NCBI GenBank assembly: GCA_029209985.1
Contig: JARGNZ010000009.1
Coordinates: 1 to 64,000 of the forward strand
Source: Parvibaculaceae bacterium
GTDB lineage: Bacteria; Pseudomonadota; Alphaproteobacteria; Parvibaculales; Parvibaculaceae
Direction of reading: 5' to 3'
DNA length: 64,000 bases
The position numbers were made by a program, and so were the translations under genes. Below are positions 48,111 to 57,319 of this stretch, piece after piece; position 1 is the first letter of the stretch, and each line of letters opens with the position of its first letter. Under the pieces are notes generated by a model. The model ran no database searches and was not told the DNA's origin. It saw only the letters and a program-made list of their open reading frames with translations.

Positions 48111-48674
48111 ATGGCCTTAGAGTTTCCAAAGATTTTCGGCAATTATGCCCTCAAGGGATTGGAAGAAATCGCCAGTCCTGACCCCATCAGCACTTTGCCA
48201 AGTGGGCCGGGCTGGTGGTTTGTGTTTGGTGCTGTACTGCTGCTCTGTGCAGCCATGCTGTATCGCGCGCGCAAAAGGTGGTGGGCCAATGCCTATCGGC
48301 GGCGTGCGATCACGGCTCTGGCGGCTTTAGAAAAACCGGAGAGGCACCCCGGACAAAATTGGCATGATCACCTGCAATCCGTGCCCGAAATTTTACGTGC
48401 GACAGCACTGCACGCCTATCCGCGCCTTGCTGTCGTCGCCGCATCTGGGGACACATGGCGAGAGTTTCTCAATGCAGCCACAGATAAGCCCCTGTGGTCG
48501 GAAAAAACATTTCAAGTGCTTTATGCGGTCTCATACAAGCCAGCATCTGCCTCGGAAATATCCACACAAGAGGCCGAAAGTGTTTTACGCGCGGCAAAGG
48601 CTTGGGTGAATGAGCACACGCCCCAACCGCGTGTCGGCGAGAATAAACGACAAGGGGGGCGTCGCTGTGTTTGA
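48111..48674 (+). CDS. DUF4381 domain membrane protein
   Basis: About 187 residues with one membrane segment (residues about 42-62), short N-terminal region and a cytoplasmic helical domain. It matches DUF4381, a component of bat operons. GAGGG lies near the ATG at 48111. Its 3' end overlaps the BatA gene by 8 bases. Its role is unknown. Confidence 0.85.
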   Translation: MALEFPKIFGNYALKGLEEIASPDPISTLPSGPGWWFVFGAVLLLCAAMLYRARKRWWANAYRRRAITALAALEKPERHPGQNWHDHLQSVPEILRATALHAYPRLAVVAASGDTWREFLNAATDKPLWSEKTFQVLYAVSYKPASASEISTQEAESVLRAAKAWVNEHTPQPRVGENKRQGGRRCV

Positions 48675-49695
48675 GTTCGCGCACCCATGGATGTTTCTGG
48701 CGCTCCTTTTACCGTTCGGGGCTTATTGGTTGCTGCCGCCCTATAAGGAACGCAGGGCGTCCGTGCGCGTGCCTTTCTTTGATCGCTTGGTGGGCATTTC
48801 AGCCCAAGCCCCACAAGACGGTGTGGCCATGCCAGCGCGTAAATGGCCGCAGAAAGTCATCTTAGGGGCGGGATGGGGATTATTGGTGGCCGCTCTTGCA
48901 CAACCCATTTGGGTGGGCACGCCGGTCGTTCAGGAAAAGACAGCCCGTGATTTGATGATCGCCGTTGATCTTTCTGGCTCGATGGAAACCAAAGACTTCC
49001 TGCCAGTGCGCCGCCAAAATGAAGCGGGAGAGGATACGCCGATTTCCCGGTTAGAAGGGGCAAAACGCGTTCTGGAGACGTTTGCCCAAACGCGTGCGGG
49101 CGACCGCTTAGGGCTGATTGTGTTCGGCTCCGCGCCTTATCTTCAAGCTCCGTTCACAGCAGACTTAAAAACGTGGACGGCGCTGCTTTCTGAAACAGAG
49201 GTGGCGATGGCCGGGCCAAAGACACGGTTTGGCGATGCGATAGGTTTGGCGATCAAACTTTTTAAGGGATCCGCCAGTGCCCATAAGGTTTTAATTGTGG
49301 TGACGGATGGCAATGATACCGATAGCAAGGTTCCCCCCTTGGAAGCAGCCCGCATCGCCCGCGCACACGGCATCCGTATCTATGCCATCGCCATCGGCAG
49401 CGTAGAGAGTGTGGATCAAGAAGCGCTCGACTTAGAGGTACTTGCGCAAATCGCATACCTCACAGATGGGCAGGCCTATCTTGCGATGAACCAAGCAGAG
49501 CTAGCAGATGTCTATCGTCAGATCGAGGCGCTGGAACCTGCTGAGTATGAAACCATTAGCTTTGCCCCGCGTCGCGAGCTCTTTGCCTATTTTTTCGGGG
49601 CAAGCATCCTCCTCAATGCCTTTTTCTTTAGCCTCATGTTGATGTGGTCTCTGTGGCATCGGCGGCATGTGAAGAAGGAGCGGGCACATGTTTGA
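48667..49695 (+). CDS. batA: BatA-like VWA domain membrane protein
   Basis: About 342 residues. The protein opens with the family-typical MFEFAHPWMFLALLLPF membrane segment, which supports a GTG start at 48667 with AAGGGGGG upstream, rather than a longer frame from 48610. A VWA domain with intact MIDAS residues (DLSGSME) follows, then a C-terminal membrane segment. VWA proteins bind partners through a metal ion and are substrates of MoxR. Overlaps of 8 bases with both neighbours. Confidence 0.9.
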   Translation: MFEFAHPWMFLALLLPFGAYWLLPPYKERRASVRVPFFDRLVGISAQAPQDGVAMPARKWPQKVILGAGWGLLVAALAQPIWVGTPVVQEKTARDLMIAVDLSGSMETKDFLPVRRQNEAGEDTPISRLEGAKRVLETFAQTRAGDRLGLIVFGSAPYLQAPFTADLKTWTALLSETEVAMAGPKTRFGDAIGLAIKLFKGSASAHKVLIVVTDGNDTDSKVPPLEAARIARAHGIRIYAIAIGSVESVDQEALDLEVLAQIAYLTDGQAYLAMNQAELADVYRQIEALEPAEYETISFAPRRELFAYFFGASILLNAFFFSLMLMWSLWHRRHVKKERAHV

Positions 49696-51337
49696 CAGCA
49701 CCTTCATTGAAAATTTTCACTTTCTACGCCCATGGTGGCTGCTCGCCTGCGTCCCTGCATTGGTGGCTGCCCTTTATGTGATGCGGAGCGCATCTCCGCT
49801 GCATCTTTGGACCGGATTTGTCGCACCTCATTTATTGCCACACCTTGTCTCAGGCGGTGGGTTGGCGAAGTGGATGCGGCCCACAACCATGCTCATTGTT
49901 GTTGCGCTGCTGTCCAGCCTCGCAATGGCCGGTCCAACATGGCAGCAGTCAACGTCGCCCTTCATTCAAGATCAATCGCCGCTCATCTTTGTTGTAGATT
50001 TATCGGGCAGCATGGACCAAGCCGACATTGCGCCAACGCGGTTGGAGCGGGCGAAGCAAAAACTAAGGGATATAGTGGCGGCCCGTGAAAGCATTCTGGC
50101 GGCTGTGGTCGTCTATGCGGGCAGCGCCCATATCGCAAGCCCGTTGACCAATGATCCCGATGTCTTGCTCAACATGGTGGACGCTATCTCAACACAAGCC
50201 ATGCCGCGCCGGGGAAAATTTGTCGAAAAAACCCTACCAAAATTAGAAGCCCTGTTGGCGCCCACCTCCTTGCCGGGAACCATTGTGCTGTTAACAGATG
50301 GGGTGGCAAAACCAAGTGCCGAATCTGTTGAGGCATTCTGTACCTTCCCCCCGACAGACCAACATCAGTGGATTGTGTACGGTATTGGGGCAACCGCACA
50401 GACTTCACCTGCAGCCAATGCAACCTTAGAGCCGGGTGATAGCAAACTCTCTTTGCCCCTAGAGCGTGCATCGTTGAAAAGTTTAGCAGCGGTATGTGCG
50501 GGCACTTACGTCGAGGTTTCTATTGAGAATGAGGATGTCGCCTCTATCGTGGCGCAAGTGCAAAGTCATTTTGAGAGTGCGGGAGGGGACGAACGCCCAT
50601 GGATTGATATGGGATATTTTCTTCTCTTTCCAATCGCACTCTTGACGCTCCTATGGTTCCGGCGTGGCTGGGCCTTGCAATGGGTCGTGGTGCTCTTTCT
50701 CATGGGGCCGATGCTCTTCCCACAGTCGGCTCATGCAAGTGAGGGGGCGTCATCTGCCTTTTGGGATTTATGGTTGAGCCGCGATCAGCAAGGTTATTGG
50801 GCATATCAGCAAGGGGACTATGCCCAAGCTGCACGCCTGTTTGAAGATCCGATGTGGAAAGGCAGCGCCTATTATCTGGCGGAACAATTCGACAATGCAA
50901 TCGAGGTGTTTTCACGTCTTGATACGGTGGAGGCGCGGTTTAATTTAGGCAATGCTTATGCCCAAAATCAACAATATCTCAATGCGGTGGCCACCTACAC
51001 TGAAGTGCTGGCCTTGGAGGAGGGCCACGCACTGGCAAAGCATAACAGAACCATTGTGCAGGCTCTTATAGACGAAATAAATGCCATGAGTGCGAACCAG
51101 CAAAGCGAAGCAGGAAAAAGCGATACGTCCAAACAACTGGGAGAGGGGCCACAGAGGGCAGAGGGAGCAGAGCGGGAAGTCTATGCAACACGGGATAGAG
51201 ATATATTGACGGCCGATCAAATTCTGTCGGACCCTGAGAAAAACGAAATTTGGATGCAACAGGTGCAGCCAGACCCCAGCCAGTTTCTCAGTCTTAAATT
51301 TCATCGCCAGCTTGCGCGCGAAGAGGGGAAGCCATGA
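49688..51337 (+). CDS. BatB/BatC-like VWA-TPR fusion protein
   Basis: A 549-residue protein. Two N-terminal membrane segments, a VWA domain with DLSGSMD, another membrane pair around 300-345, then TPRs (about 370-455), as if BatB and BatC of Bacteroides were joined. The C-terminal tail is acidic and Gln/Glu-rich. A periplasmic TPR region is likely. It overlaps batA and batD by 8 and 4 bases. Confidence 0.9.
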   Translation: MFDSTFIENFHFLRPWWLLACVPALVAALYVMRSASPLHLWTGFVAPHLLPHLVSGGGLAKWMRPTTMLIVVALLSSLAMAGPTWQQSTSPFIQDQSPLIFVVDLSGSMDQADIAPTRLERAKQKLRDIVAARESILAAVVVYAGSAHIASPLTNDPDVLLNMVDAISTQAMPRRGKFVEKTLPKLEALLAPTSLPGTIVLLTDGVAKPSAESVEAFCTFPPTDQHQWIVYGIGATAQTSPAANATLEPGDSKLSLPLERASLKSLAAVCAGTYVEVSIENEDVASIVAQVQSHFESAGGDERPWIDMGYFLLFPIALLTLLWFRRGWALQWVVVLFLMGPMLFPQSAHASEGASSAFWDLWLSRDQQGYWAYQQGDYAQAARLFEDPMWKGSAYYLAEQFDNAIEVFSRLDTVEARFNLGNAYAQNQQYLNAVATYTEVLALEEGHALAKHNRTIVQALIDEINAMSANQQSEAGKSDTSKQLGEGPQRAEGAEREVYATRDRDILTADQILSDPEKNEIWMQQVQPDPSQFLSLKFHRQLAREEGKP

Positions 51338-52650
51338 CCCCTACAGATAAGCCGAGACAGAGTGCACATATATGGGCCTACATGGGCGGGCTGGTCTTGT
51401 CGGTGTTGATGTTGTTTCCCGCCTACGCGAATGAGGGTGTGGGGGACCTGCTGCGTGAGGGGCGATTGCGCGTCACCACTCATATCACCAAAACCCAAAC
51501 ACCTCTTTATGTCACCCAACCAGTCGTCATTCATGTTGAGGTGGCAACCCAAGGCCGTTTCAATCGCGGCACGCAGATCCGGGGGTTTCATGTTGCAGAT
51601 GCCATCACGCTGCCCCCACCTGCTTTTGCAGTTAATGCAACGCGCTTGGAGGCAGGCACGCTGTGGGCAGTGCAGACATGGACCTTGACGCTTTATCCGC
51701 TGAAAGACAAAAAATATCTGCTGCCCGCTCTTTCACTAGAGGTTGGAGTGGTGGACCGCGACGGGGGAGAAAAAAGCGGCGTGGTGAAAACTCAGCCCCA
51801 AACCTTTTCCTCTGTGCTGCCCCCGAGTGCTGCGGAAAAAATGCCCTGGATTGCGGCAAAAAGCATGAACCTGAGCAGTCATATATCAGGCCCAACCGAC
51901 GCACTCCAACAAGGCTCGGCCATCACCCGCACCCTTAACGTGGAAGCGGACGGCGTACCGGGGATGATGTTGAAAGAAATCGGCACCCCGTCCATTCCGG
52001 GGCTGGCCGTCTACCCTGATGCGGCGGACATAAAAACCACCTCTAATCGTGGAGAGATCAGAGGGATGCGCCGTGAAAGAACGACCTATATCGTTCAAAA
52101 ACCGGGCCGCTATCAGCTTCCAGATGTGAGATTGAATTGGTGGAATCTTGAAACAAAACAGTGGGAACAGGCCGTTGCCCCCAGTCAGATCCTTCAAACC
52201 GAAGGCATTGCAGAGACAGCACCTTTAATTCAAGCGGTATCTCCCGTTCATGCCAGAACAATCGCGTGGGCATGGGGGGCATGGCTCATCGCAGGCATCA
52301 TTGTGGTCGGCGGGCTTGCAGTATGTGCTTTGGTGTTCAAACGCGGTTTGCCGGAGGGGCTTGGCCAATGGCGTTTGCGTCAGCATATGCGCAAGGCGCT
52401 GGCATCGGGAAAAACGATGTCGGCCATTCGTTTGTTTTATCAATGGTATGATCAATACAGTGCGGGGCGGCAAACGCCGAGCGTGCGTGATCATGCGCAA
52501 GCGGCAGACTTTGAAGCGTTGATGGAAAAGGGTTATGCCGACCATGGAGCGGAAGAGACCGCTGTGCAATTTGAAGGTATTTTTTCGGACATAAAGACGT
52601 CCCCATCAGCTCATCCGCTTTACGATAAGCCTTTTCCGCTGAACGATTGA
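51334..52650 (+). CDS. batD: BatD family protein
   Basis: A 438-residue exported membrane protein. A signal peptide ends near residue 30; two immunoglobulin-like beta domains follow and a membrane segment at about residues 308-330 precedes a helical cytoplasmic tail. It closes the bat operon and matches the BatD oxygen-tolerance family. Its coding end overlaps the convergent response regulator gene by 31 bases. Confidence 0.88.
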   Translation: MTPTDKPRQSAHIWAYMGGLVLSVLMLFPAYANEGVGDLLREGRLRVTTHITKTQTPLYVTQPVVIHVEVATQGRFNRGTQIRGFHVADAITLPPPAFAVNATRLEAGTLWAVQTWTLTLYPLKDKKYLLPALSLEVGVVDRDGGEKSGVVKTQPQTFSSVLPPSAAEKMPWIAAKSMNLSSHISGPTDALQQGSAITRTLNVEADGVPGMMLKEIGTPSIPGLAVYPDAADIKTTSNRGEIRGMRRERTTYIVQKPGRYQLPDVRLNWWNLETKQWEQAVAPSQILQTEGIAETAPLIQAVSPVHARTIAWAWGAWLIAGIIVVGGLAVCALVFKRGLPEGLGQWRLRQHMRKALASGKTMSAIRLFYQWYDQYSAGRQTPSVRDHAQAADFEALMEKGYADHGAEETAVQFEGIFSDIKTSPSAHPLYDKPFPLND

Positions 52651-53210
52651 TCCAATTGTCGTTTGAGGGACGCATCATTTCGATTCAAAATGCGTGCGGG
52701 AGAATCCGGCTGCTCAAATTTTGCTTTGGCTCGTCTGCGTTCTGGCCCCATGTGGGGAAGGGGGGATGTGTGCCAGTCGCCATCAGCAGGGGGGGGCGCT
52801 TGAAGCGGCTGAGAGCTTTGCTCAATCATGACCTGCAGGGCGGTGTAAAGCTTTTGTGCTGTCAGCGGCTTGGTCAGGATCTCGGTTGCGCCTGCCTCTC
52901 GCGCGGCTGAAAGGCGCAGAGTATCACTGTGGGCAGTGAGCATAAGGATGGGAATGTTTTGGTTGGGGCTTTTCTCATCGTTTCGAATTTGACGTATGAA
53001 ATCAATCTCATCTGCAGGCTCTTGAAGGCAGTCAGTGATGATGATGTCAATCGGGGCCAATCGAAAATACGCGTAGGCTTCATGGGCAGATTGCGCTTCA
53101 AAAATCCGTTGAGCATGAAAGGCGTTCAGAATTTTTCGCATCACGGAAAGCGTAAAGATATTCTCGTCTGCAATCAAAAAGGAAAGGTGCGAGAGATCAT
53201 AAGGTTTCAT
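52620..53210 (-). CDS. Single receiver-domain response regulator
   Basis: About 196 residues. The receiver domain spans residues 8-125: acidic pair in IADEN, phosphoacceptor in IIITD, Thr in MLTAHS and Lys in LTKPLT, so it can be phosphorylated. The 70-residue tail has no known output domain; a GPERRR motif there is common in alphaproteobacterial single-domain regulators. Starts at 53210 or 53237. Its kinase is unknown, but the MshEN glycosyltransferase gene next door on the same strand is a candidate target process. Confidence 0.82.
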   Translation of the reverse strand: MKPYDLSHLSFLIADENIFTLSVMRKILNAFHAQRIFEAQSAHEAYAYFRLAPIDIIITDCLQEPADEIDFIRQIRNDEKSPNQNIPILMLTAHSDTLRLSAAREAGATEILTKPLTAQKLYTALQVMIEQSSQPLQAPPPADGDWHTSPLPHMGPERRRAKAKFEQPDSPARILNRNDASLKRQLDQSFSGKGLS

Positions 53211-53352
53211 GAGGCCGGTCCAATCTGCTGTTGCCATATAATCAAACGGACATGTCGAAGAGGGTCTAAGGTCGCGTCACCCTCTATAGGGTAAGTTATA
53301 TATTTTAGATAGTGTGTGGGAATTGAGATTGCGTTACCAAGAAAGATAAAAA

Positions 53353-55365
53353 TTATAACGAAACGTCACCTCCCGCTTCTTTGTCTAAAGAGCCTGTGAA
53401 GGGCGGAGCGGTGGAGCGCAGTGTACGCGCGCGCAAATGAAGGCGGCGGGCCGGAGACATGCGGCTAAGGGCATGTTGGGTTTTTTCCCAGTAGTGAGGT
53501 TTTGTGAAAAGTTGCAACAACCCCATGTAGGCCCCGCAAGAAATAAACAGCCAGTACGCAGGCATTCCCATAGCCGAGAAAAATAGCCTGAAATATCCCC
53601 GATGTGCGGCCCCCGCCATGGCCGCCAAAATGGTGGATGCGTAGCCAGCTACAAAAACAAGCAGATGAATGCTCAGGTCGGGTAGGGCGCCGGGGGTGTT
53701 GCTGAGAAGCAGTTGCCCAATAAGCAGCACATAGACCCAGGGGTGCAGGAGTGCGCAGAGAACAAAGCCACCAATCACAAGCTGAAAGGAACAGAAACCA
53801 GCGGGGCCAAGGTGTCGCCATAAGCGGCGCGGGTTACGCATATGGACGATATAGGTTTGCATCCAGCCTTTCAGCCAGCGCGATCGTTGACGTAACCAAT
53901 TGCCGCCTTCGCAATTGGCTTCCTCGTTGGTGGTGCCCTGCAAAACCCCGGTTTGGTATCCAGCAGCCCCCAACCGGTAGCCTAGGTCTGCATCTTCCGT
54001 CACGTTGAAAGGGTCCCATGCGCCTACCTCACGCAGAACCTTGGTGCGAAAGTGGGTGGAAGTGCCCCCTAAGGGCAAAGGCAGCCGCAGCCGGTGGAGT
54101 GCGGGCAAGAGCAGGTCAAAAAGAGACGTATATTCCAAAGTAAATTGGCGGGTGAGCCAGTTCTCCCGCCAGTTGTAGAAATTTAAGGGTGCTTGAAAAC
54201 ACGCAATATGGTCGTCTGCCTGATGGAACGCATGAGCGGCCTCTCGTAGTTGATCTGTATCAGGAATATCTTCGGCATCATATATGACAAGATAGTCCCC
54301 TCGTGCGAAAGGCAGGGCGTAATTACATGCTTTGGGCTTTGTGAGGGGCAGAGACTTGGGCACCAAGACCACCTCAAAATGTGAGGGGAGTGTTAAGTGA
54401 CTGGCCACTGTCCGCGTATCTGTATCCGTACTTTCAATCAGAAGCTTGATGTCCAATTTCGCGGGGGGATAATCTAATCGCTTTAGGGCAGAAACTAAAT
54501 CCGGCAGCACATCCCCTTCCCGCAACAAAGGCAGCATCACCGTAAAGCTGGGAAGGTCTGCATCGCTTAACGCCGGACGCCCAGTATGGGGTGTTGGTTT
54601 TTGTGTTCGGTGCAGTCCAGCGACAATGGAAAAAACACGCAAACCAGCAAGGCCGCTATAAATTAAACCAATGAGACACAGCACCAGTGCTTCCAACTTG
54701 CTGGGAAAAAGAAACATCAGAACGCTAAGGCTCAAAATGAAAAGTGCCATTTTGAAGATCATTGAAGCTGGAAAAAGCTGCCGGGCCGACAGCGCAGGCG
54801 TGTTGCGATCAAATTGAAAGCATGCCCGCGCAGTAAAGTGTTCTTCAAATCGCGTGCGCACGGTTTGGCCGATCAGCTTGGGCGTGCTTTGGTAAATCAT
54901 AAGGGCTGCGTGCGGCGTGTCACTGAGGGCTTTGCGCGCGGCAGGGACATCTGCAGCGACCCATATTTCTTGGCCTTGAAGAGTGCGCCACGGCACGCAC
55001 TGATGCGCTAGATAAAAATCAACATCCTCTCTTTTGAGCAGCGACCTGTCACAGGGGGTAGCCGCAAGATGCACAAAAGGAATACCAGCTTGCAGAGAGA
55101 GGGTGGTGCAAAGGTCTTCTTCTTTCAGCTCTCCTTCTGCGATGAGTGCAGCACCTAGGGGGACGTTCCATTTCTTTTGGTTCTTGAGAGCACCAGCAAG
55201 TGCGTGTTGGGTGACGTGCCCGCGCGACAGTAGCAAGTCTCCTAATAAGGGTTTATCAAGCGAATAGTTTTTGACTGTCGGGCGTTCAGACAGGCCGTAG
55301 GGCGTGGCAGTTTGTGAAAAACGATTCAGCGGAACAAGAGGGCTCGGCACGAAAAAATCATTCAT
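53353..55365 (-). CDS. Membrane family-2 glycosyltransferase with N-terminal MshEN domain
   Basis: A 670-residue protein. Residues about 35-95 form an MshEN (T2SSE N-terminal) domain with repeated LGDLL/LGAAL half-motifs, which in other proteins bind cyclic di-GMP. Two membrane segments near 210-250 are followed by the glycosyltransferase domain with DAED (DxD), TEDADLGYRL and QRSRW, the pattern of processive enzymes, and three or four C-terminal segments. It should make an extracellular polysaccharide. NfrB-like proteins combine the same domains in the other order. Promoter region unclear. Confidence 0.85.
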   Translation of the reverse strand: MNDFFVPSPLVPLNRFSQTATPYGLSERPTVKNYSLDKPLLGDLLLSRGHVTQHALAGALKNQKKWNVPLGAALIAEGELKEEDLCTTLSLQAGIPFVHLAATPCDRSLLKREDVDFYLAHQCVPWRTLQGQEIWVAADVPAARKALSDTPHAALMIYQSTPKLIGQTVRTRFEEHFTARACFQFDRNTPALSARQLFPASMIFKMALFILSLSVLMFLFPSKLEALVLCLIGLIYSGLAGLRVFSIVAGLHRTQKPTPHTGRPALSDADLPSFTVMLPLLREGDVLPDLVSALKRLDYPPAKLDIKLLIESTDTDTRTVASHLTLPSHFEVVLVPKSLPLTKPKACNYALPFARGDYLVIYDAEDIPDTDQLREAAHAFHQADDHIACFQAPLNFYNWRENWLTRQFTLEYTSLFDLLLPALHRLRLPLPLGGTSTHFRTKVLREVGAWDPFNVTEDADLGYRLGAAGYQTGVLQGTTNEEANCEGGNWLRQRSRWLKGWMQTYIVHMRNPRRLWRHLGPAGFCSFQLVIGGFVLCALLHPWVYVLLIGQLLLSNTPGALPDLSIHLLVFVAGYASTILAAMAGAAHRGYFRLFFSAMGMPAYWLFISCGAYMGLLQLFTKPHYWEKTQHALSRMSPARRLHLRARTLRSTAPPFTGSLDKEAGGDVSL

Positions 55366-55499
55366 CTGCGCATCCTGAAATAATTATTTCATTTATTAAC
55401 TATGTTAATTTCATGCTGAACCACTAACGAGCAGATGAATTGCTGATGTGTGTGCAACCAAAAGAGGTTTTTTTGGCAGATATGGTGTGAGGGCTAGAA

Positions 55500-56738
55500 A
55501 TGCCATACTCAATACGGCATTCTCCCTCGATGAATATTCTGTTGAAAATAAACATCGCCTTTTTGGCGCTTTTGCTGTTGGCCCTTGCGGTCATCCTTGA
55601 AGAGTCGCCCCTGCACGGCCTTTGGGAAAAGGGCGTTGCACAGGTTGCGATGTGGTGGGAGCCGCATTCAACAGATATAAAAGACCTGCCAAAAGAGAGG
55701 GAGACGCCACAAGCTGACCCTGAAATAAATTTAGCTCTGGTGCCCTTTGTGCCAGACGAAACCGCTCCTCCCACAACCGCTGAACTGGCAGAGGGGGGCG
55801 TGCCAGAGGTGGCACCGGATCCTTTCGAGAATTTAGAGGCTGACCCGAACGCCCCAACGCCAGAACGCAATCCCCGTCGCGCACTCATCGTGCCGGCAGA
55901 TGTGGCCGTGCCCGCTATCGCTGAAACAGAGCCTGAAAGCGTTACCGTCGCTGTGAATGAGGGAGCCGGCGATACAGAAGCAGAAGTGAAAACAGAAGCG
56001 GTGGCAGAAACCGATGCCGTGACAGTGCGAACGGCACAGCCTCCCTTGCGTATTGCAACAGAGGGAAATTTCCCGCCATTTAATTTTATCAATGATGAAG
56101 GGCAATTGGCCGGTTTTGAGGTTGATTTGGTGCGCGCGCTCTGTACGCAGCTCAAACGCAAGTGTGAGTTATACCCCCAAGAGTGGGATGCCCTATTGCC
56201 GGGCTTAACCGATGGAAAGTGGGATGTGGCAATGGCTTCGCTGCGTATTCCAGAGCAGGCCGCCGAAGGGGTGCTTTATACAAAGCCTTATTACCGCCTG
56301 CCCGCTCAGCTTGTGGTGCGGCAAGGAGATGCCACCCACCGCCGGGTGCCAGAGCTTGCAGGTAAAGAAATATTGGTGCAGTCCGGTTCGCGCCACGAAG
56401 CTTATGTGATGCAGAATTTCCCAAAAGCGTTGCGGCGCACCGTCCCCACATTTGAAGAGGCGTGGGACCGGTTTGTATTGGGAGAGGCTAACTTCTTCTT
56501 TGGCGACCGGGTGGCCATTCTCCAGCATATGTCTGATACGCGCTGTTGTGAGTTGGTGGGGGGCCCGGTGATGGATGCGAGTTTCTTCTCACAAGGGGTC
56601 GGATTTGCCTTGCCCAACACGGATGCCCCATCGAGCAAAGAGCTTAAAACACAATTAGAAAATGGTTTGAGTACGCTCATCGCCAATGGCACATACGAAG
56701 AGATCAGCACAAAATATTTTAACGAGAATATCTTCTAA
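55500..56738 (+). CDS. Membrane-tethered solute-binding protein
   Basis: A 412-residue protein. A single N-terminal membrane segment (about residues 12-30) is followed by a long acidic, Pro/Ala/Glu-rich linker (about 45-175) and a complete PBPb-type binding domain (about 178-405) of the amino acid transporter family, starting PLRIATEGNFPPFNF. The domain resembles those binding polar amino acids. No permease or ATPase is adjacent, so it may be a receptor rather than a transporter subunit. It is divergent from the glycosyltransferase. Confidence 0.85.
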   Translation: MPYSIRHSPSMNILLKINIAFLALLLLALAVILEESPLHGLWEKGVAQVAMWWEPHSTDIKDLPKERETPQADPEINLALVPFVPDETAPPTTAELAEGGVPEVAPDPFENLEADPNAPTPERNPRRALIVPADVAVPAIAETEPESVTVAVNEGAGDTEAEVKTEAVAETDAVTVRTAQPPLRIATEGNFPPFNFINDEGQLAGFEVDLVRALCTQLKRKCELYPQEWDALLPGLTDGKWDVAMASLRIPEQAAEGVLYTKPYYRLPAQLVVRQGDATHRRVPELAGKEILVQSGSRHEAYVMQNFPKALRRTVPTFEEAWDRFVLGEANFFFGDRVAILQHMSDTRCCELVGGPVMDASFFSQGVGFALPNTDAPSSKELKTQLENGLSTLIANGTYEEISTKYFNENIF

Positions 56739-56797
56739 CTGGTGCAGGCACCCGCTCAGAGGAGCCATCTACACAGACTCAAATCGGCTCTTAGTGC

Positions 56798-57319
56798 TTA
56801 GGACTCCATCAAGTCCCGTGGTTTGCTGAAGTGCATTAGGCGGCCTTTGCCTTTGCCAATGTCGGCCCAGCAATCGCAATCAAACTCATACACCACATAA
56901 CTGGCCGTTGGGAAATGCTCAAATTGCACCCGCGCTTGCGTTGGCTTTTCACATTGCATGAGTTCAATACTCAGCATTTCCAAGCCGGGGTTGTGAGAAA
57001 TAATAAGGACGGTTTCTGCACTATCAGGAATGTCGTGAATGCGTTCAAGAATTTCATCGGGCATGGGAAGGTAAAGCGCATCCTCAATCAAAACCTGAGC
57101 TTTGTCGCCGAGCTTTTCTTGAATCGGGCCAAGGGTGAGGCGTGCGCGTTTTGCCGTGGAGCACAAAATTGTGTCAGGGGTAAAGCCATTCTCGCACATG
57201 AAGTCAGCCATAAAGGCAGCCGTGTCTTCGCCCCGCTCATTCAAACCACGATCGTGGTCCTCTATCGCAGCATTTCCCCATTCAGATTTAGCATGTCGTA
57301 AAAGGCAAAGGCGCTTCAT
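56798..57319 (-). CDS. sixA: SixA-like phosphohistidine phosphatase
   Basis: A 173-residue histidine phosphatase of the SixA clade. The catalytic RHAKS motif (LLRHAKSEWGN, residues 6-16) and the second His in ISHNPGLE are present. SixA removes phosphate from phosphohistidine domains of kinases or phosphotransferase proteins. The start overlaps the desaturase stop by 4 bases (ATGA), so it is translated with it. Its target is not known; no histidine phosphotransferase is nearby except the degenerate one at the window end. Confidence 0.9.
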   Translation of the reverse strand: MKRLCLLRHAKSEWGNAAIEDHDRGLNERGEDTAAFMADFMCENGFTPDTILCSTAKRARLTLGPIQEKLGDKAQVLIEDALYLPMPDEILERIHDIPDSAETVLIISHNPGLEMLSIELMQCEKPTQARVQFEHFPTASYVVYEFDCDCWADIGKGKGRLMHFSKPRDLMES

